From NCBI RefSeq assembly GCF_029958925.1, contig NZ_CP124616.1, positions 1,798,001 to 1,862,000 of the forward strand: DNA of 64,000 nucleotides, in the 5' to 3' direction. A program made the position numbers and the translations under genes. Position 1 is the first letter of the stretch. Each line of letters opens with the position of its first letter. Below are positions 52,206 to 60,435 of this stretch, piece by piece. The notes beneath the pieces were generated by a model that was not told the origin of the DNA, did no database searches, and worked only from the letters and a program-made list of their open reading frames with translations. Source of the stretch: Tropicibacter oceani (lineage in GTDB: Bacteria; Pseudomonadota; Alphaproteobacteria; Rhodobacterales; Rhodobacteraceae).

Positions 52206-52221
52206 CCGAAACCGGTTTCGG
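52206..52221. promoter_or_regulatory. LacI-type operator
   Basis: CCGAAACCGGTTTCGG is a perfect 16-base palindrome with the central CG typical of LacI/GalR operators. It lies 35 bases upstream of the lacI-type ATG at 52171. It is the only such site seen in the operon, which supports autoregulation. Confidence 0.8.
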
Positions 52222-52274
52222 CAAGAAATAAGCGCATGTTGCGGCGCAAAATCGTTGCTGCAACTGCAAAGGGA

Positions 52275-53219
52275 TCAGCGCGCGGCGAGGGCCCGCGCGG
52301 TGTCGGCGTCGGTCACCAGCCCGTTCAGCAGATCGCCCGCAAGGGCGGCGCGGATGGCGGCCAGTTTGTCCGGCCCGTGGGCGGCGGCAATGGTCGGGCC
52401 GTCCGGGGCAGGGCGCAGCGCGGCGCTGCTGACGCGGTCGTTGATCTCGTCGGAAATCAGCTGGCCATCGCGGTCAAAGACAAAGCCGACGATTTCGCCC
52501 ACCGCGCCCTTGTCGACCAGCCGTTTCTGGTCTTCGGCGGTGATGAAGCCATCGACCACCAGCGGCGGGGTTTCCAGCATCGGCCCGACCCCGACAAAGC
52601 GCACGTCGGTGCGTTCGGCCAGGGCGCGGGTATTGGCCAGCGTCGCCTGCCCCAGCAGGGCCAACCGTTCCTCGGCCGAGGCGGCGATGACGGGCAGCGG
52701 CATGGGATAGGTCTGGGCCGACACCTTTTCGGTGATGGTGAACAGAACGTTGTAATAGGCGGTGGACCCGTCGGGCGCGATATTGCCGGTCAGCGACACG
52801 ATCTTGTGTTGCGCGCAGCTGAGATGCGGCATGTGTTCGATCGCCGAGCGCAGCGTGCGCCCAGTCCCCAGCCCGATCACCTGCGGCGCTTCGAGGCCCA
52901 GCCAGTTTTCGATCATCACGCCGGTGGCCAGCGCCACGGCCTGCCCCGAGGCCTGCACCGATCCCAGCGAGGGGACGACTTCACAATGGCTCAGCCCATA
53001 GCGGTCCTTCAGGGCATGGGTCAGTTCCATGCATTCGGCGATGGGGTGGTCGATCCGGGTCTTGACCAATCCGGCGCTCATTGCCTGGGCGACAAGACGT
53101 TGGGCAGACTGGCGCGAAATCCCCATCAGAATGGCGATTTCGTCCTGCTTCATGCCCGCGACATAGGCCAGCCAGGCCGCGCGTGCCGCGTCATCCAGTT
53201 TTCTGTCCGCAGATTTCAT
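52275..53219 (-). CDS. SorC-family sugar-binding transcriptional regulator
   Basis: Regulator of 314 residues with an N-terminal helix-turn-helix (KQDEIAILMGISRQSAQRLV) and a C-terminal sugar-phosphate-binding domain of the SorC/DeoR-C type (IGLGTGRTLRSAIEHM). It stands alone, between the LacI operon and the fatty-acid genes, and its targets are not visible in the window. Homologues usually control polyol or pentose operons. Confidence 0.88.
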   Translation of the reverse strand: MKSADRKLDDAARAAWLAYVAGMKQDEIAILMGISRQSAQRLVAQAMSAGLVKTRIDHPIAECMELTHALKDRYGLSHCEVVPSLGSVQASGQAVALATGVMIENWLGLEAPQVIGLGTGRTLRSAIEHMPHLSCAQHKIVSLTGNIAPDGSTAYYNVLFTITEKVSAQTYPMPLPVIAASAEERLALLGQATLANTRALAERTDVRFVGVGPMLETPPLVVDGFITAEDQKRLVDKGAVGEIVGFVFDRDGQLISDEINDRVSSAALRPAPDGPTIAAAHGPDKLAAIRAALAGDLLNGLVTDADTARALAAR

Positions 53220-53437
53220 GGGTCTTTTCCGGTTCGAGCTGGCCGCATCGTGTTGCCTTGTGACCGGAATGGCAAGGGGGCGCGTGACAGTCGGATCATC
53301 GTCGCAACGACCTGATCCGGGACAAATGCACCAGGCGGGCTAGTTGTTAACCAATATTCGCTAAGCTCGTCGCATGTACGAAAGCGAGGGGGCGCACCGC
53401 AGCCAGGGATCTGGCCCATCGAAAGGATGAACGTCAC

Positions 53438-53620
53438 ATGTGTATTTCAGCCGAGGCACTGGCCGTCTTTCTGAACCTTCTGGCCGCCTCTTTGGTCACC
53501 ACCGAACCGGGGCGTATCGTCATCGCCGCCACATCGGGGGATGTCCATTGGGTCGCGGTCGAGGAAAAGTGGTGCACCATGGCGCCGCAGTTCGACCAGC
53601 AAAGACGCCGCGATCTGTAA
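53438..53620 (+). CDS. Possible small protein of unknown function
   Basis: A 60-codon frame starting at ATG 53438 with AAAGGA ten bases upstream. The predicted protein starts with a hydrophobic stretch (ALAVFLNLLAASLVTT) and has no recognisable family. It lies alone between divergently oriented neighbours, with an AT-richer promoter-like area near 53340-53370. It may be real or chance. Confidence 0.35.
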   Translation: MCISAEALAVFLNLLAASLVTTEPGRIVIAATSGDVHWVAVEEKWCTMAPQFDQQRRRDL

Positions 53621-53631
53621 CGCGGCGGGTC

Positions 53632-53655
53632 GGGCAGGGGCCTTGGCCCCCGCCC
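53632..53655. terminator. Hairpin downstream of fadJ
   Basis: GGGCAGGGGCC / GGCCCCCGCCC form an 11-base stem with one mismatch and a two-base spacer (the fold would open the central pairs). It lies between the convergent ends at 53620 and 53663. There is no T run, so it is a weak candidate. Confidence 0.35.
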
Positions 53656-53662
53656 GGGATCG

Positions 53663-55870
53663 TCAGGCCGCTTTCGTGGCCGTGCCGCCGAAGCGGCCGT
53701 AAAAGCTTTGGTCCTTGTTGGCCATCTCGCGCAGCAACTCGGGGCAGTGGAAACGCGGCCCATGCGCGGCCTCCAGCTGGTCACAGCGTTCGGCGGCATA
53801 GGGGCTGCCGATCATGTCCAGCCAGGACAGCGGACCGCCCGACCAGGGCGCAAAGCCCCAACCCAGGATCGCGCCGACGTCGCCCTCGCGGATATCCTCA
53901 AGCACACCTTCCTCCAATGCGCGCACGGCTTCGAGCGATTGCACGAACAGCAGGCGGTGCTGCACTTCGATCAGGTCGGGCTGGTCTTCGGCCTGCGGGT
54001 ACTGCGCCTTGACGACCTCGGACAGGCCGGTGCGCTTGCCCGCGTCGTCATAGTCGTAGAACCCGGCCTTGGCCTTGCGGCCCAGACGCCCCTGTTCCTC
54101 CATCCAGAAGATCACTTCGTCGACCTCGCCGTCGGGATAGGCATCGCCCATGCCGGCGCGGGTGGCGCGGGCAATCTTGGCCCCCAGATCAATCGAGGTT
54201 TCATCGACCAGTTGCAGCGGCCCCAGCGGCATGCCCACCATCTTGGCGGCGTTCTCGATCAGCGCGGGCGCAATGCCCTCTTTGACCATGCGAATGCCTT
54301 CGTTGATGTAGGGGATGATGCAGCGGTTGGCATAGAAGAACCGCGCGTCGTTGACCACGATGGGCGTCTTGCGGATCTGGCGCACGAAATCCAGCGCCTT
54401 GGCCACGGCGCGGGCGCCGGTCTGCTTGCCCTTGATGATCTCGACCAGCAGCATCTTTTCGACCGGCGAAAAGAAGTGGATGCCGATGAAGTTCTCGGCG
54501 TTCTTGGACGCCTTCGCCAGATCCGAGATCGGCAGGGTGCTGGTGTTGGTGGCAAAGATGCAATCATCGCCGGTCACCGCATCGACGGCCTTTGTCACCT
54601 CGGCCTTGATCCTGGGGTCTTCGAACACCGCTTCGATGATCAGGTCGCAATCGGCCAGCGCATTGTAATCGGTGGTTGCGGTGATGCGGTCGACCATGGC
54701 CTTGGCCTTGTCCTCGGTGACCTTCTTGCGCTGCACGCCCTTGGCGGCATAGCTTTCGGTATAGGCCTTGCCCTTGTCGGCGGCGGCCTGTTCGCGGTCC
54801 AGCAGGACCACTTCGATCCCGGCCTGGGCGCTGACCAGCGCGATGCCCGCGCCCATCATGCCCGCCCCCAGGATGCCAACCTTGGACACCTTTTGATCGG
54901 GCACGTCCTTGGGACGCACCGCGCCTTTTTCCAGCGCTTCCTTGTTGATGAACAGCGACCGGATCATCGCGCCGCTGCTGGGGTTCATCAGCACGTTGAC
55001 GAACCAGCGCGCCTCGATCTTCAGGGCGGTGTCAAAGGGCACCATCGCGCCTTCGTAGACGGCGCTCAGCAGAGCCTTGGCGGCGGGGTAGACGCCCTTG
55101 GTCTTGCCGTTGACCATGGCGCTGGCGCCGACAAAAGTCATGAAGCCCGCCGGGTGATAGGGCGCGCCGCCGGGCATCTTGTAGCCCTTTTGATCCCAGG
55201 GCTTGACGATATCGGCATCCTTGGCGTTCAGAACCCATTCCTTGGCCTTGGCCAGCAGGTCCTCGGGGGCCACCACTTCGTCGACGACGCCTGCGCGCAT
55301 CGCGCCCTTGGGGTCGTTCAGCTTGCCCTCAAGCAGCAAGGGAGAGGCCGCCATCGCCCCCATCTTGCGCACCAGCCGCGTGGTGCCGCCCATGCCGGGG
55401 AAAATCCCGACCATGATTTCCGGCAGGCCGATCTTGGCCTTGGGGTTGTCGGCGGCAAAGATGCGGTGGCAGGCCAGCGGGATTTCCAGCCCGATGCCCA
55501 GCGCGGTGCCGGGCAGGGCGGCGGCGATCGGCTTGCCGCCCTTGTTGGTCTTGGGGTCCATGCCTGCGCGCTCGATCTTGCGCAGGATGCCGTGGGCGTT
55601 CATCGTGCCGTCGAACAGCCCGCGCGCGGGGTCGTCCCCGGCGCTTTCCTTCATCTTGGCGATCACGTTCAGGTCCATGCCCCCGGCAAAGCTGTCCTTG
55701 CCCGAGGTCAGCACGATGCCCTTGACGCTGTCATCGGACAGCGCATCGTCGAACAGGGCGTCGAGAAGGGGCCAGGCCTCCATCGACATCACGTTCATGG
55801 ATTTGCCCTGCACATCCCATGTGATGACAGCGACGCCGTCGTCGCCCTTGACCATGGTGAAATCGTTCAT
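53663..55870 (-). CDS. fadJ: Fatty-acid oxidation multifunctional enzyme (enoyl-CoA hydratase / 3-hydroxyacyl-CoA dehydrogenase)
   Basis: A 735-residue FadB/FadJ-type protein. The crotonase domain (about 1-190) has DSFAGGMDLN and the oxyanion-hole region GTALGIGLEIPLACH. The NAD-binding 3-hydroxyacyl-CoA dehydrogenase domain begins near 325 (KVGILGAGMMGAGIALVSAQ), with the catalytic His in IGIHFFSPVEKM. The C-terminal dehydrogenase domain follows. It is the last gene of the fatty-acid cluster, 53 bases after the cupin/NTF2 gene. It forms the beta-oxidation core with the thiolase at 58197. Confidence 0.94.
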   Translation of the reverse strand: MNDFTMVKGDDGVAVITWDVQGKSMNVMSMEAWPLLDALFDDALSDDSVKGIVLTSGKDSFAGGMDLNVIAKMKESAGDDPARGLFDGTMNAHGILRKIERAGMDPKTNKGGKPIAAALPGTALGIGLEIPLACHRIFAADNPKAKIGLPEIMVGIFPGMGGTTRLVRKMGAMAASPLLLEGKLNDPKGAMRAGVVDEVVAPEDLLAKAKEWVLNAKDADIVKPWDQKGYKMPGGAPYHPAGFMTFVGASAMVNGKTKGVYPAAKALLSAVYEGAMVPFDTALKIEARWFVNVLMNPSSGAMIRSLFINKEALEKGAVRPKDVPDQKVSKVGILGAGMMGAGIALVSAQAGIEVVLLDREQAAADKGKAYTESYAAKGVQRKKVTEDKAKAMVDRITATTDYNALADCDLIIEAVFEDPRIKAEVTKAVDAVTGDDCIFATNTSTLPISDLAKASKNAENFIGIHFFSPVEKMLLVEIIKGKQTGARAVAKALDFVRQIRKTPIVVNDARFFYANRCIIPYINEGIRMVKEGIAPALIENAAKMVGMPLGPLQLVDETSIDLGAKIARATRAGMGDAYPDGEVDEVIFWMEEQGRLGRKAKAGFYDYDDAGKRTGLSEVVKAQYPQAEDQPDLIEVQHRLLFVQSLEAVRALEEGVLEDIREGDVGAILGWGFAPWSGGPLSWLDMIGSPYAAERCDQLEAAHGPRFHCPELLREMANKDQSFYGRFGGTATKAA

Positions 55871-55923
55871 GTCTTGCTCCGTCTGTCGTGTTTCGCGGCC
55901 TGCCTGCGGCGTGGGCCGATGTT

Positions 55924-56829
55924 CTATTCGGTTTCGGGGGATGCCTGCGGCGTGGTTTGGTCCAGGCCAAGCGTCCAGTTGATGTGATCACGCGAACTTT
56001 CGATGCTGGTGATGCGCCAGCCGTCGGGCCCGTCATGCAGCCAGAAATGCGACAGCACCGGGTCCATCACCAGTTGCGCGCCGCTCAGAAGGTGCACCTT
56101 GGCGGTGACGCGTTTGCGTGTGCCGCCGTCCAGGAATTCGCGGCTTTGGATGTCGCGCACGATGTCGGTCAGGCTGTGCATCCGGATCATGTGCCGATAC
56201 AGCGCGAAATCCTTTTCCAGCGCCGCGCGGTCCCTGATGACATAGCTGGTGCCATCGCGCCCGGTGATGGTGGTGGGCAGCTCGAACAGGGTTTCGTACA
56301 GCGCAAAATCGCCCGAGATCAAAGCCCGCGTCAGGTTTTCGCCGATCGGCTCGAAGATCTCGGCCATCGGCTTTAACGCGCCGCCATCCTTGCGGGTAAA
56401 GTGGAAATTGCCGCCCTGGCTTTCGACCTTCATGTCGATGTCCGAATACCAGCCGGTTTCGGTCGGGGTATGGGTGCCGACCACCAGAAAGGCGCCGATG
56501 CTGTCCGAGCGGTTGACCATGTGGTGCCCGTTGGGATCGCCCGCCGGAAAGGCGGCGCAATCGCCGGGGCGCATTTCGGTGTCGCCCTTGTCATCGACCA
56601 GCGTCAGCACGCCTTCGGTCACCATCAGGAATTCATCCTGCTGTTCGTGCCAATGCCGCAACGATGACATGGCCCCCGGCGCCAGCCGCACCAGGTTGGC
56701 ACCAAACTGCGTGAGCCCCGAAGCCTGCCCCAGCCGCAGCTGCCGGCGTCCCGCGAACATCTGGTCGTATGGCTTGGGATAGCTGGACCCGGTGGTGACG
56801 GGAACTTCGTTCAGATCGATCTTGGGCAT
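55924..56829 (-). CDS. Cupin fused to NTF2-like domain, unknown function
   Basis: A 301-residue two-domain protein. The cupin (about 40-125) has the metal-type motif H59-W-H61 with E66 and the second histidine pair H102-H103. The C-terminal part (about 160-290) is an NTF2/SnoaL-fold domain, closely similar to the second domain of the 57315-58190 protein (shared pattern DF-x-LY, R-x-HS-x-TDI, DG-x-WR, H-x-NW). It starts four bases after the neighbouring NTF2 gene. No enzyme is recognised. The start at 56829 is the only good ATG. Confidence 0.85.
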   Translation of the reverse strand: MPKIDLNEVPVTTGSSYPKPYDQMFAGRRQLRLGQASGLTQFGANLVRLAPGAMSSLRHWHEQQDEFLMVTEGVLTLVDDKGDTEMRPGDCAAFPAGDPNGHHMVNRSDSIGAFLVVGTHTPTETGWYSDIDMKVESQGGNFHFTRKDGGALKPMAEIFEPIGENLTRALISGDFALYETLFELPTTITGRDGTSYVIRDRAALEKDFALYRHMIRMHSLTDIVRDIQSREFLDGGTRKRVTAKVHLLSGAQLVMDPVLSHFWLHDGPDGWRITSIESSRDHINWTLGLDQTTPQASPETE

Positions 56830-56832
56830 CGC

Positions 56833-57318
56833 TCAGGTCCCGTTCGCCGTATCGGGCCGGGCAGGCGGGCGGGGCGCCAGCCGGCGCGCGGTTGCCGGGT
56901 TGATGACCGTCAGGGTCGAGTTCCGGACACCGGCGCGCATGTTCCAGCCTTTCCAGACCCCGTTTTCCAGTTTCAGGGTCTGCGTGCTTTCGAACGGCGG
57001 CAAGGCATAGTAGCCGCCAGTCATGATATAAGTCGTGTGCCGCCCCTCGATCCGCGTCATCAGCGCATCCGAGAATTCGGCATGCCGGGCCACCCGGAAA
57101 TAGGCCGTGGCACCCATCGTCACCATGCTGGCGCGCACTTCCTTGATGGCATCGAACAGATCGTCCATCGTTTCGACCGCCAGTTCGGTATCTTGCGACC
57201 GCAGGACCGTGGGAACCGCCAGGTTCTGTTTGACCACGTCCCAATTGCGCTCCCAGACCGCTGTCGTCACCAGGTCCAGATGCTTGCGATAGATCTCCAG
57301 TGCGGTGGTTTCGTTCAT
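56833..57318 (-). CDS. Single-domain NTF2-like protein
   Basis: A 161-residue protein resembling an NTF2/SnoaL-fold domain (LEIYRKHLDLVTTAVWERNW, TYIMTGGYYALPPFESTQTL). It has no signal peptide. ATG 57318 overlaps the upstream gene (ATGA); a longer frame from 57384 would intrude into that gene. The C-terminal RRLAPRPPARPDTANGT is likely disordered. Function is unknown; it is translated between two other NTF2-fold genes. Confidence 0.8.
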   Translation of the reverse strand: MNETTALEIYRKHLDLVTTAVWERNWDVVKQNLAVPTVLRSQDTELAVETMDDLFDAIKEVRASMVTMGATAYFRVARHAEFSDALMTRIEGRHTTYIMTGGYYALPPFESTQTLKLENGVWKGWNMRAGVRNSTLTVINPATARRLAPRPPARPDTANGT

Positions 57319-58190
57319 TGAGTGACCTCCTCGCGCCGCCAGTTCAGATGTCCCAGGCTGTGGTGAACCGCCTTCATCCGCCACGTGCCGTCCGGCATCA
57401 GTGCCAGTGTCATCTCGCTTTCGTAGGGGTCCACGACAAAGCGTTCCTTGTTCAGGATATAGGTCTTGTATTGACCACGGATTTCGGTGTCGCTGACAAA
57501 CCGGGCATTGCGCACGATGCGCAGGATGTCGGTGACCGAGTGAATGCGGAATTCGTCCAGGTACAGCTGGAAATCGGCCCTGAGCTCGGCAAAGTTGCGA
57601 ATGACGGTGTCGCCATGCCGGCCTTGCATTTCCAGCGGGTAGGCGACGCAGCTGTGCAGCCCCTCGACATTGCCGGTCAGGTAATGCTGGGTGACGACGT
57701 TCAAAAGCGCCTGGAACAGGCCAAAGGCCTTCATGTCGTCGCCCTCGAACCCTTGGGGCGGTTGCTGGTGGGCATGGTCCGGCAGGATCGGCCAGCTTTC
57801 GTTGGCCAACCCGGATTCGGACCGAAAGTTCTTCCAGCCTCCGCCGGCGCCGCGGCGGAATTTCAGCCGCGTGGTAAAGGGCTCGATCGCCAGATCAGCG
57901 CCCTTGAACAGGCTGGTCTGGTGATAGCCGTCCAGCACCCCCAGGTCATCGACCCGGGCCGAAATGCAGATCCGTTTCAACTGGTCAACGCCGCGGCTGT
58001 CCAATTCGTTCATGTAGCGATCGAACGAAGCGGTGACCTGGTCGGGATCGTCATAGGTGATGGTCCCGTCCACCGTGGTCATGATCATAGGAAGCTGGAT
58101 ATGCGGCAGAAAGGCAGCAGCATTCCGGTCGCGCATGGCATCGGTCATCGCGTCCAGAATGTCTTGATACTGCTGCCTTGCCTGCTCCAT
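57315..58190 (-). CDS. Tandem NTF2-like domain protein
   Basis: A 291-residue protein with two NTF2-fold domains: about 1-135 (YQDILDAMTDAMRDRNAAAF) and 150-288 (NFAELRADFQLYLDEFRIHS). The second domain is homologous to the C-terminal domain of the cupin protein at 55924. A proline/glutamine-rich linker (HAHQQPPQGFEGDD) separates the two. It begins six bases after the thiolase stop. Not recognised as a known enzyme. Confidence 0.82.
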   Translation of the reverse strand: MEQARQQYQDILDAMTDAMRDRNAAAFLPHIQLPMIMTTVDGTITYDDPDQVTASFDRYMNELDSRGVDQLKRICISARVDDLGVLDGYHQTSLFKGADLAIEPFTTRLKFRRGAGGGWKNFRSESGLANESWPILPDHAHQQPPQGFEGDDMKAFGLFQALLNVVTQHYLTGNVEGLHSCVAYPLEMQGRHGDTVIRNFAELRADFQLYLDEFRIHSVTDILRIVRNARFVSDTEIRGQYKTYILNKERFVVDPYESEMTLALMPDGTWRMKAVHHSLGHLNWRREEVTQ

Positions 58191-58196
58191 CCGGCC

Positions 58197-59408
58197 TTAT
58201 ACCCTTTCGATGATCGTGGCGGCGCCCATGCCCGAGGCGATGCAAAGCGTCGCCAGGCCCGTGCCTTTGCCGGTGCGCTCCAGCTCATCCAGCAAGGTGC
58301 CGATGATGATCGCGCCGGTGGCGCCCAGCGGGTGCCCCATCGCAATGGACCCACCATTGACGTTGACCCGGTCTGCGTCAACGTCAAAGGCCTGCATGAA
58401 GCGAAGAACCACCGATGCAAAGGCCTCGTTGACCTCGAACAGGTCGATGTCGCTGATCGACATGCCGCTGTCCTTGAGGATCTTTTCGGTCACGGGAACC
58501 GGGCCGGTCAGCATGATGGTCGGATCGGTGCCGATCTTGGCGGTGGCCCGGATCCGCGCGCGCGGCTTCAGCCCCCATTTTTCGCCAAATTCCTTGTTGC
58601 CGATCAAGACACCCGCCGCGCCATCCACGATCCCCGAAGAGTTGCCCGCATGGTGAATATGGTTGATCCGCTCAAGATGCGGGTATTTCATCAGGGCGAT
58701 CTTGTCGAAACCGGGCATGACCTCGCCCATGTCCTTGAAGGCCGGCTTCAGCCCGCCCAGGCTTTGCATGTCGGTGCCGGGGCGCATGTATTCGTCGCGC
58801 TCCAGAATGGGCAACCCGTTGATGTCGCGCACGGTGATGACCGATTTGGCAAAGCGGTTGTCGTCCCATGCGGCGGCGGCGCGGCGCTGGGATTCCATCG
58901 CCAACGCGTCAGCGTCATCGCGGCTGAACCCGTATTCGGTGGCGATGATGTCGGCGCTGATGCCCTGCGGCACGAAATAGGTCTCCATGGCCAGGCTGGG
59001 ATCGACGGCAATCGCCGCGCCGTCACTGCCCATGGCCACGCGGCCCATCATCTCGACTCCGCCGGCGATATAGGCCTCGCCCGCGCCGCCCTTGACCTGG
59101 TTGGCGGCCAGGTTCACCGCTTCCATGCCCGAGGCACAGAACCGGTTGATCGCCAGGCCCGGGATCGACTGATCCAGATCAGAGGCCAGAACCGCCGAGC
59201 GCGCAAGACAGCCGCCCTGCTCGCCAACCTGGGTGACATTGCCCCAGATCACGTCCTCGACAGCATGGCCCTCAAGGCCGTTGCGTTCCTTGACGGCGTT
59301 CAGCACCTGCGCGCTCAGCCGCAGGCTGGTCACCTCGTGCAGGCTTCCGTCACTGCGGCCCTTGCCGCGCGGCGTGCGCAGGGCGTCATAGATATAGGCT
59401 TCGGTCAT
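58197..59408 (-). CDS. fadA: Acetyl-CoA C-acyltransferase (thiolase)
   Basis: Beta-ketothiolase of 403 residues that cleaves 3-ketoacyl-CoA. The nucleophilic cysteine is in NRFCASGMEAVN, the NEAFAS motif and GGSIAMGHPLGATGA follow, and the second active-site Cys is in TLCIASGMGAA. ATG 59408 has AAGGA upstream. It heads the group thiolase, three NTF2 genes and fadJ. It lies 21 bases after the GST-like gene. Confidence 0.93.
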   Translation of the reverse strand: MTEAYIYDALRTPRGKGRSDGSLHEVTSLRLSAQVLNAVKERNGLEGHAVEDVIWGNVTQVGEQGGCLARSAVLASDLDQSIPGLAINRFCASGMEAVNLAANQVKGGAGEAYIAGGVEMMGRVAMGSDGAAIAVDPSLAMETYFVPQGISADIIATEYGFSRDDADALAMESQRRAAAAWDDNRFAKSVITVRDINGLPILERDEYMRPGTDMQSLGGLKPAFKDMGEVMPGFDKIALMKYPHLERINHIHHAGNSSGIVDGAAGVLIGNKEFGEKWGLKPRARIRATAKIGTDPTIMLTGPVPVTEKILKDSGMSISDIDLFEVNEAFASVVLRFMQAFDVDADRVNVNGGSIAMGHPLGATGAIIIGTLLDELERTGKGTGLATLCIASGMGAATIIERV

Positions 59409-59429
59409 GCTCGTGTCCTTCATTCGTCG

Positions 59430-60068
59430 TCAGGCGCGGTCCGCGGGGGAACCGGGCATAAGGTCATAGGGGTGCTTCCAGCCAGGAAGGGCCTGGATGT
59501 TGGAAAGCCAGCGGTCGATCTCCGGCCAGTCGGCGCGGTCAAAGCCATAAGGCTCGGGGTAGAAGAGATACCCGCAACAGCTGAAATCGGCATTCGTCGG
59601 TCCATCGCCCACGATCCAGTCACGCCCCTTGAGATGAGCATTCAGCACAGTATGGGCGCCTTTCAGGCGACCCTGCATGAACTGGATCACAGGTGCGGGG
59701 CGTTTTTCCTCGGGCAGGAAATTCATCAGGAACCGGGTCATGCCGGCCTGGCTGGACATCTTGTGGTTGTCCCAGAACATCCAGCGCATGACTTCGCGCG
59801 CCTCTTCGGGGGTGGCCCCGCCGAATTTGCCGCTTTTCTCGGTGACATACATCTGGATCACGGCTGATTGGGTCAGCGTGGTGTCGCCATCGACAAGAAC
59901 CGGGACCTCGCCCATCTCGTTGACCTCGGCCAGATACTCGGGCGTGCGGGTCGCGCCGCCGAAAAAGTCGACATAGACCGGACCCCAGTCCAGGCCGGAC
60001 AGTTCAAGCGGCAGCGCCGCCTTGTAGGCATTGCCGGATTCCCCGAAGCAGTGAAGTTTGATGGTCAT
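59430..60068 (-). CDS. Glutathione S-transferase family protein
   Basis: A 212-residue GST-fold protein. The thioredoxin-like N-terminal part includes HCFGESGNAYKAALPLELSG with the TQSAVIQMYV segment, and the helical domain has GRDWIVGDGPTNADFSCCGY. GGGAGG precedes ATG 60068. It sits before the thiolase. The substrate is unknown; it could act on reactive acyl or enone compounds of this pathway. Confidence 0.9.
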   Translation of the reverse strand: MTIKLHCFGESGNAYKAALPLELSGLDWGPVYVDFFGGATRTPEYLAEVNEMGEVPVLVDGDTTLTQSAVIQMYVTEKSGKFGGATPEEAREVMRWMFWDNHKMSSQAGMTRFLMNFLPEEKRPAPVIQFMQGRLKGAHTVLNAHLKGRDWIVGDGPTNADFSCCGYLFYPEPYGFDRADWPEIDRWLSNIQALPGWKHPYDLMPGSPADRA

Positions 60069-60435
60069 GGCACGAGGCCTCCCGTTGCATGTGATGTCGA
60101 GGGCAGAAGCGGGGGCTTCGCGCCCCTGCACCCCCGCGGAGTATTTTCACCAAGAAGAAGCCATAGGTACCTTCGGTAACCGCGAATTAACGTTAATGGC
60201 ATTTGATCCACCCTGCGGTACAGGCTGGAGAGCCGATGACCGCCCAAGGAGAAGCCCCGCCTCGTTCCTGATGCCAGTCGGCCGGTGTCCGTGGCGGGGT
60301 GGACCGACTGCTGCCCGCGCTGCCAACAGGGTTCGATGTTCGGTCCATCTTCTTCTTGGGAAAAATACTCCACGGGGGTCTGGGGGTGTGAAACCCCCAG
60401 CGCTGCCCTGCCTGCACACCCTGCGGTCAGACCGG
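60069..60435. other. Intergenic region with an inverted pair of repeats
   Basis: No gene. It holds the imperfect inverted repeats described separately (60131-60160 and 60349-60378), which together could fold the whole gap. No T-run terminator of the usual type was found. Confidence 0.5.
60131..60378. repeat. Inverted pair of intergenic repeats
   Basis: Copies at 60131-60160 (plus) and 60349-60378 (minus) share a roughly 30-base core: CCCCCGYGGAGTATTTT, then CAAGAAGAAG. They differ at a few positions. Each copy has a GC-rich hairpin before the core (GGGGG..CCCC type). Such elements recur in Rhodobacteraceae intergenic DNA. They might act as bidirectional terminators or protein-binding sites. 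Confidence 0.6.

Noticed and set aside
53708-55987. A 759-codon open frame antisense to fadJ
   Set aside because: It mirrors fadJ codon bias, has no motif, and overlaps a clear conserved enzyme completely. The same holds for frames antisense to 13737-15644, 57300-59867 and 61635-63809.
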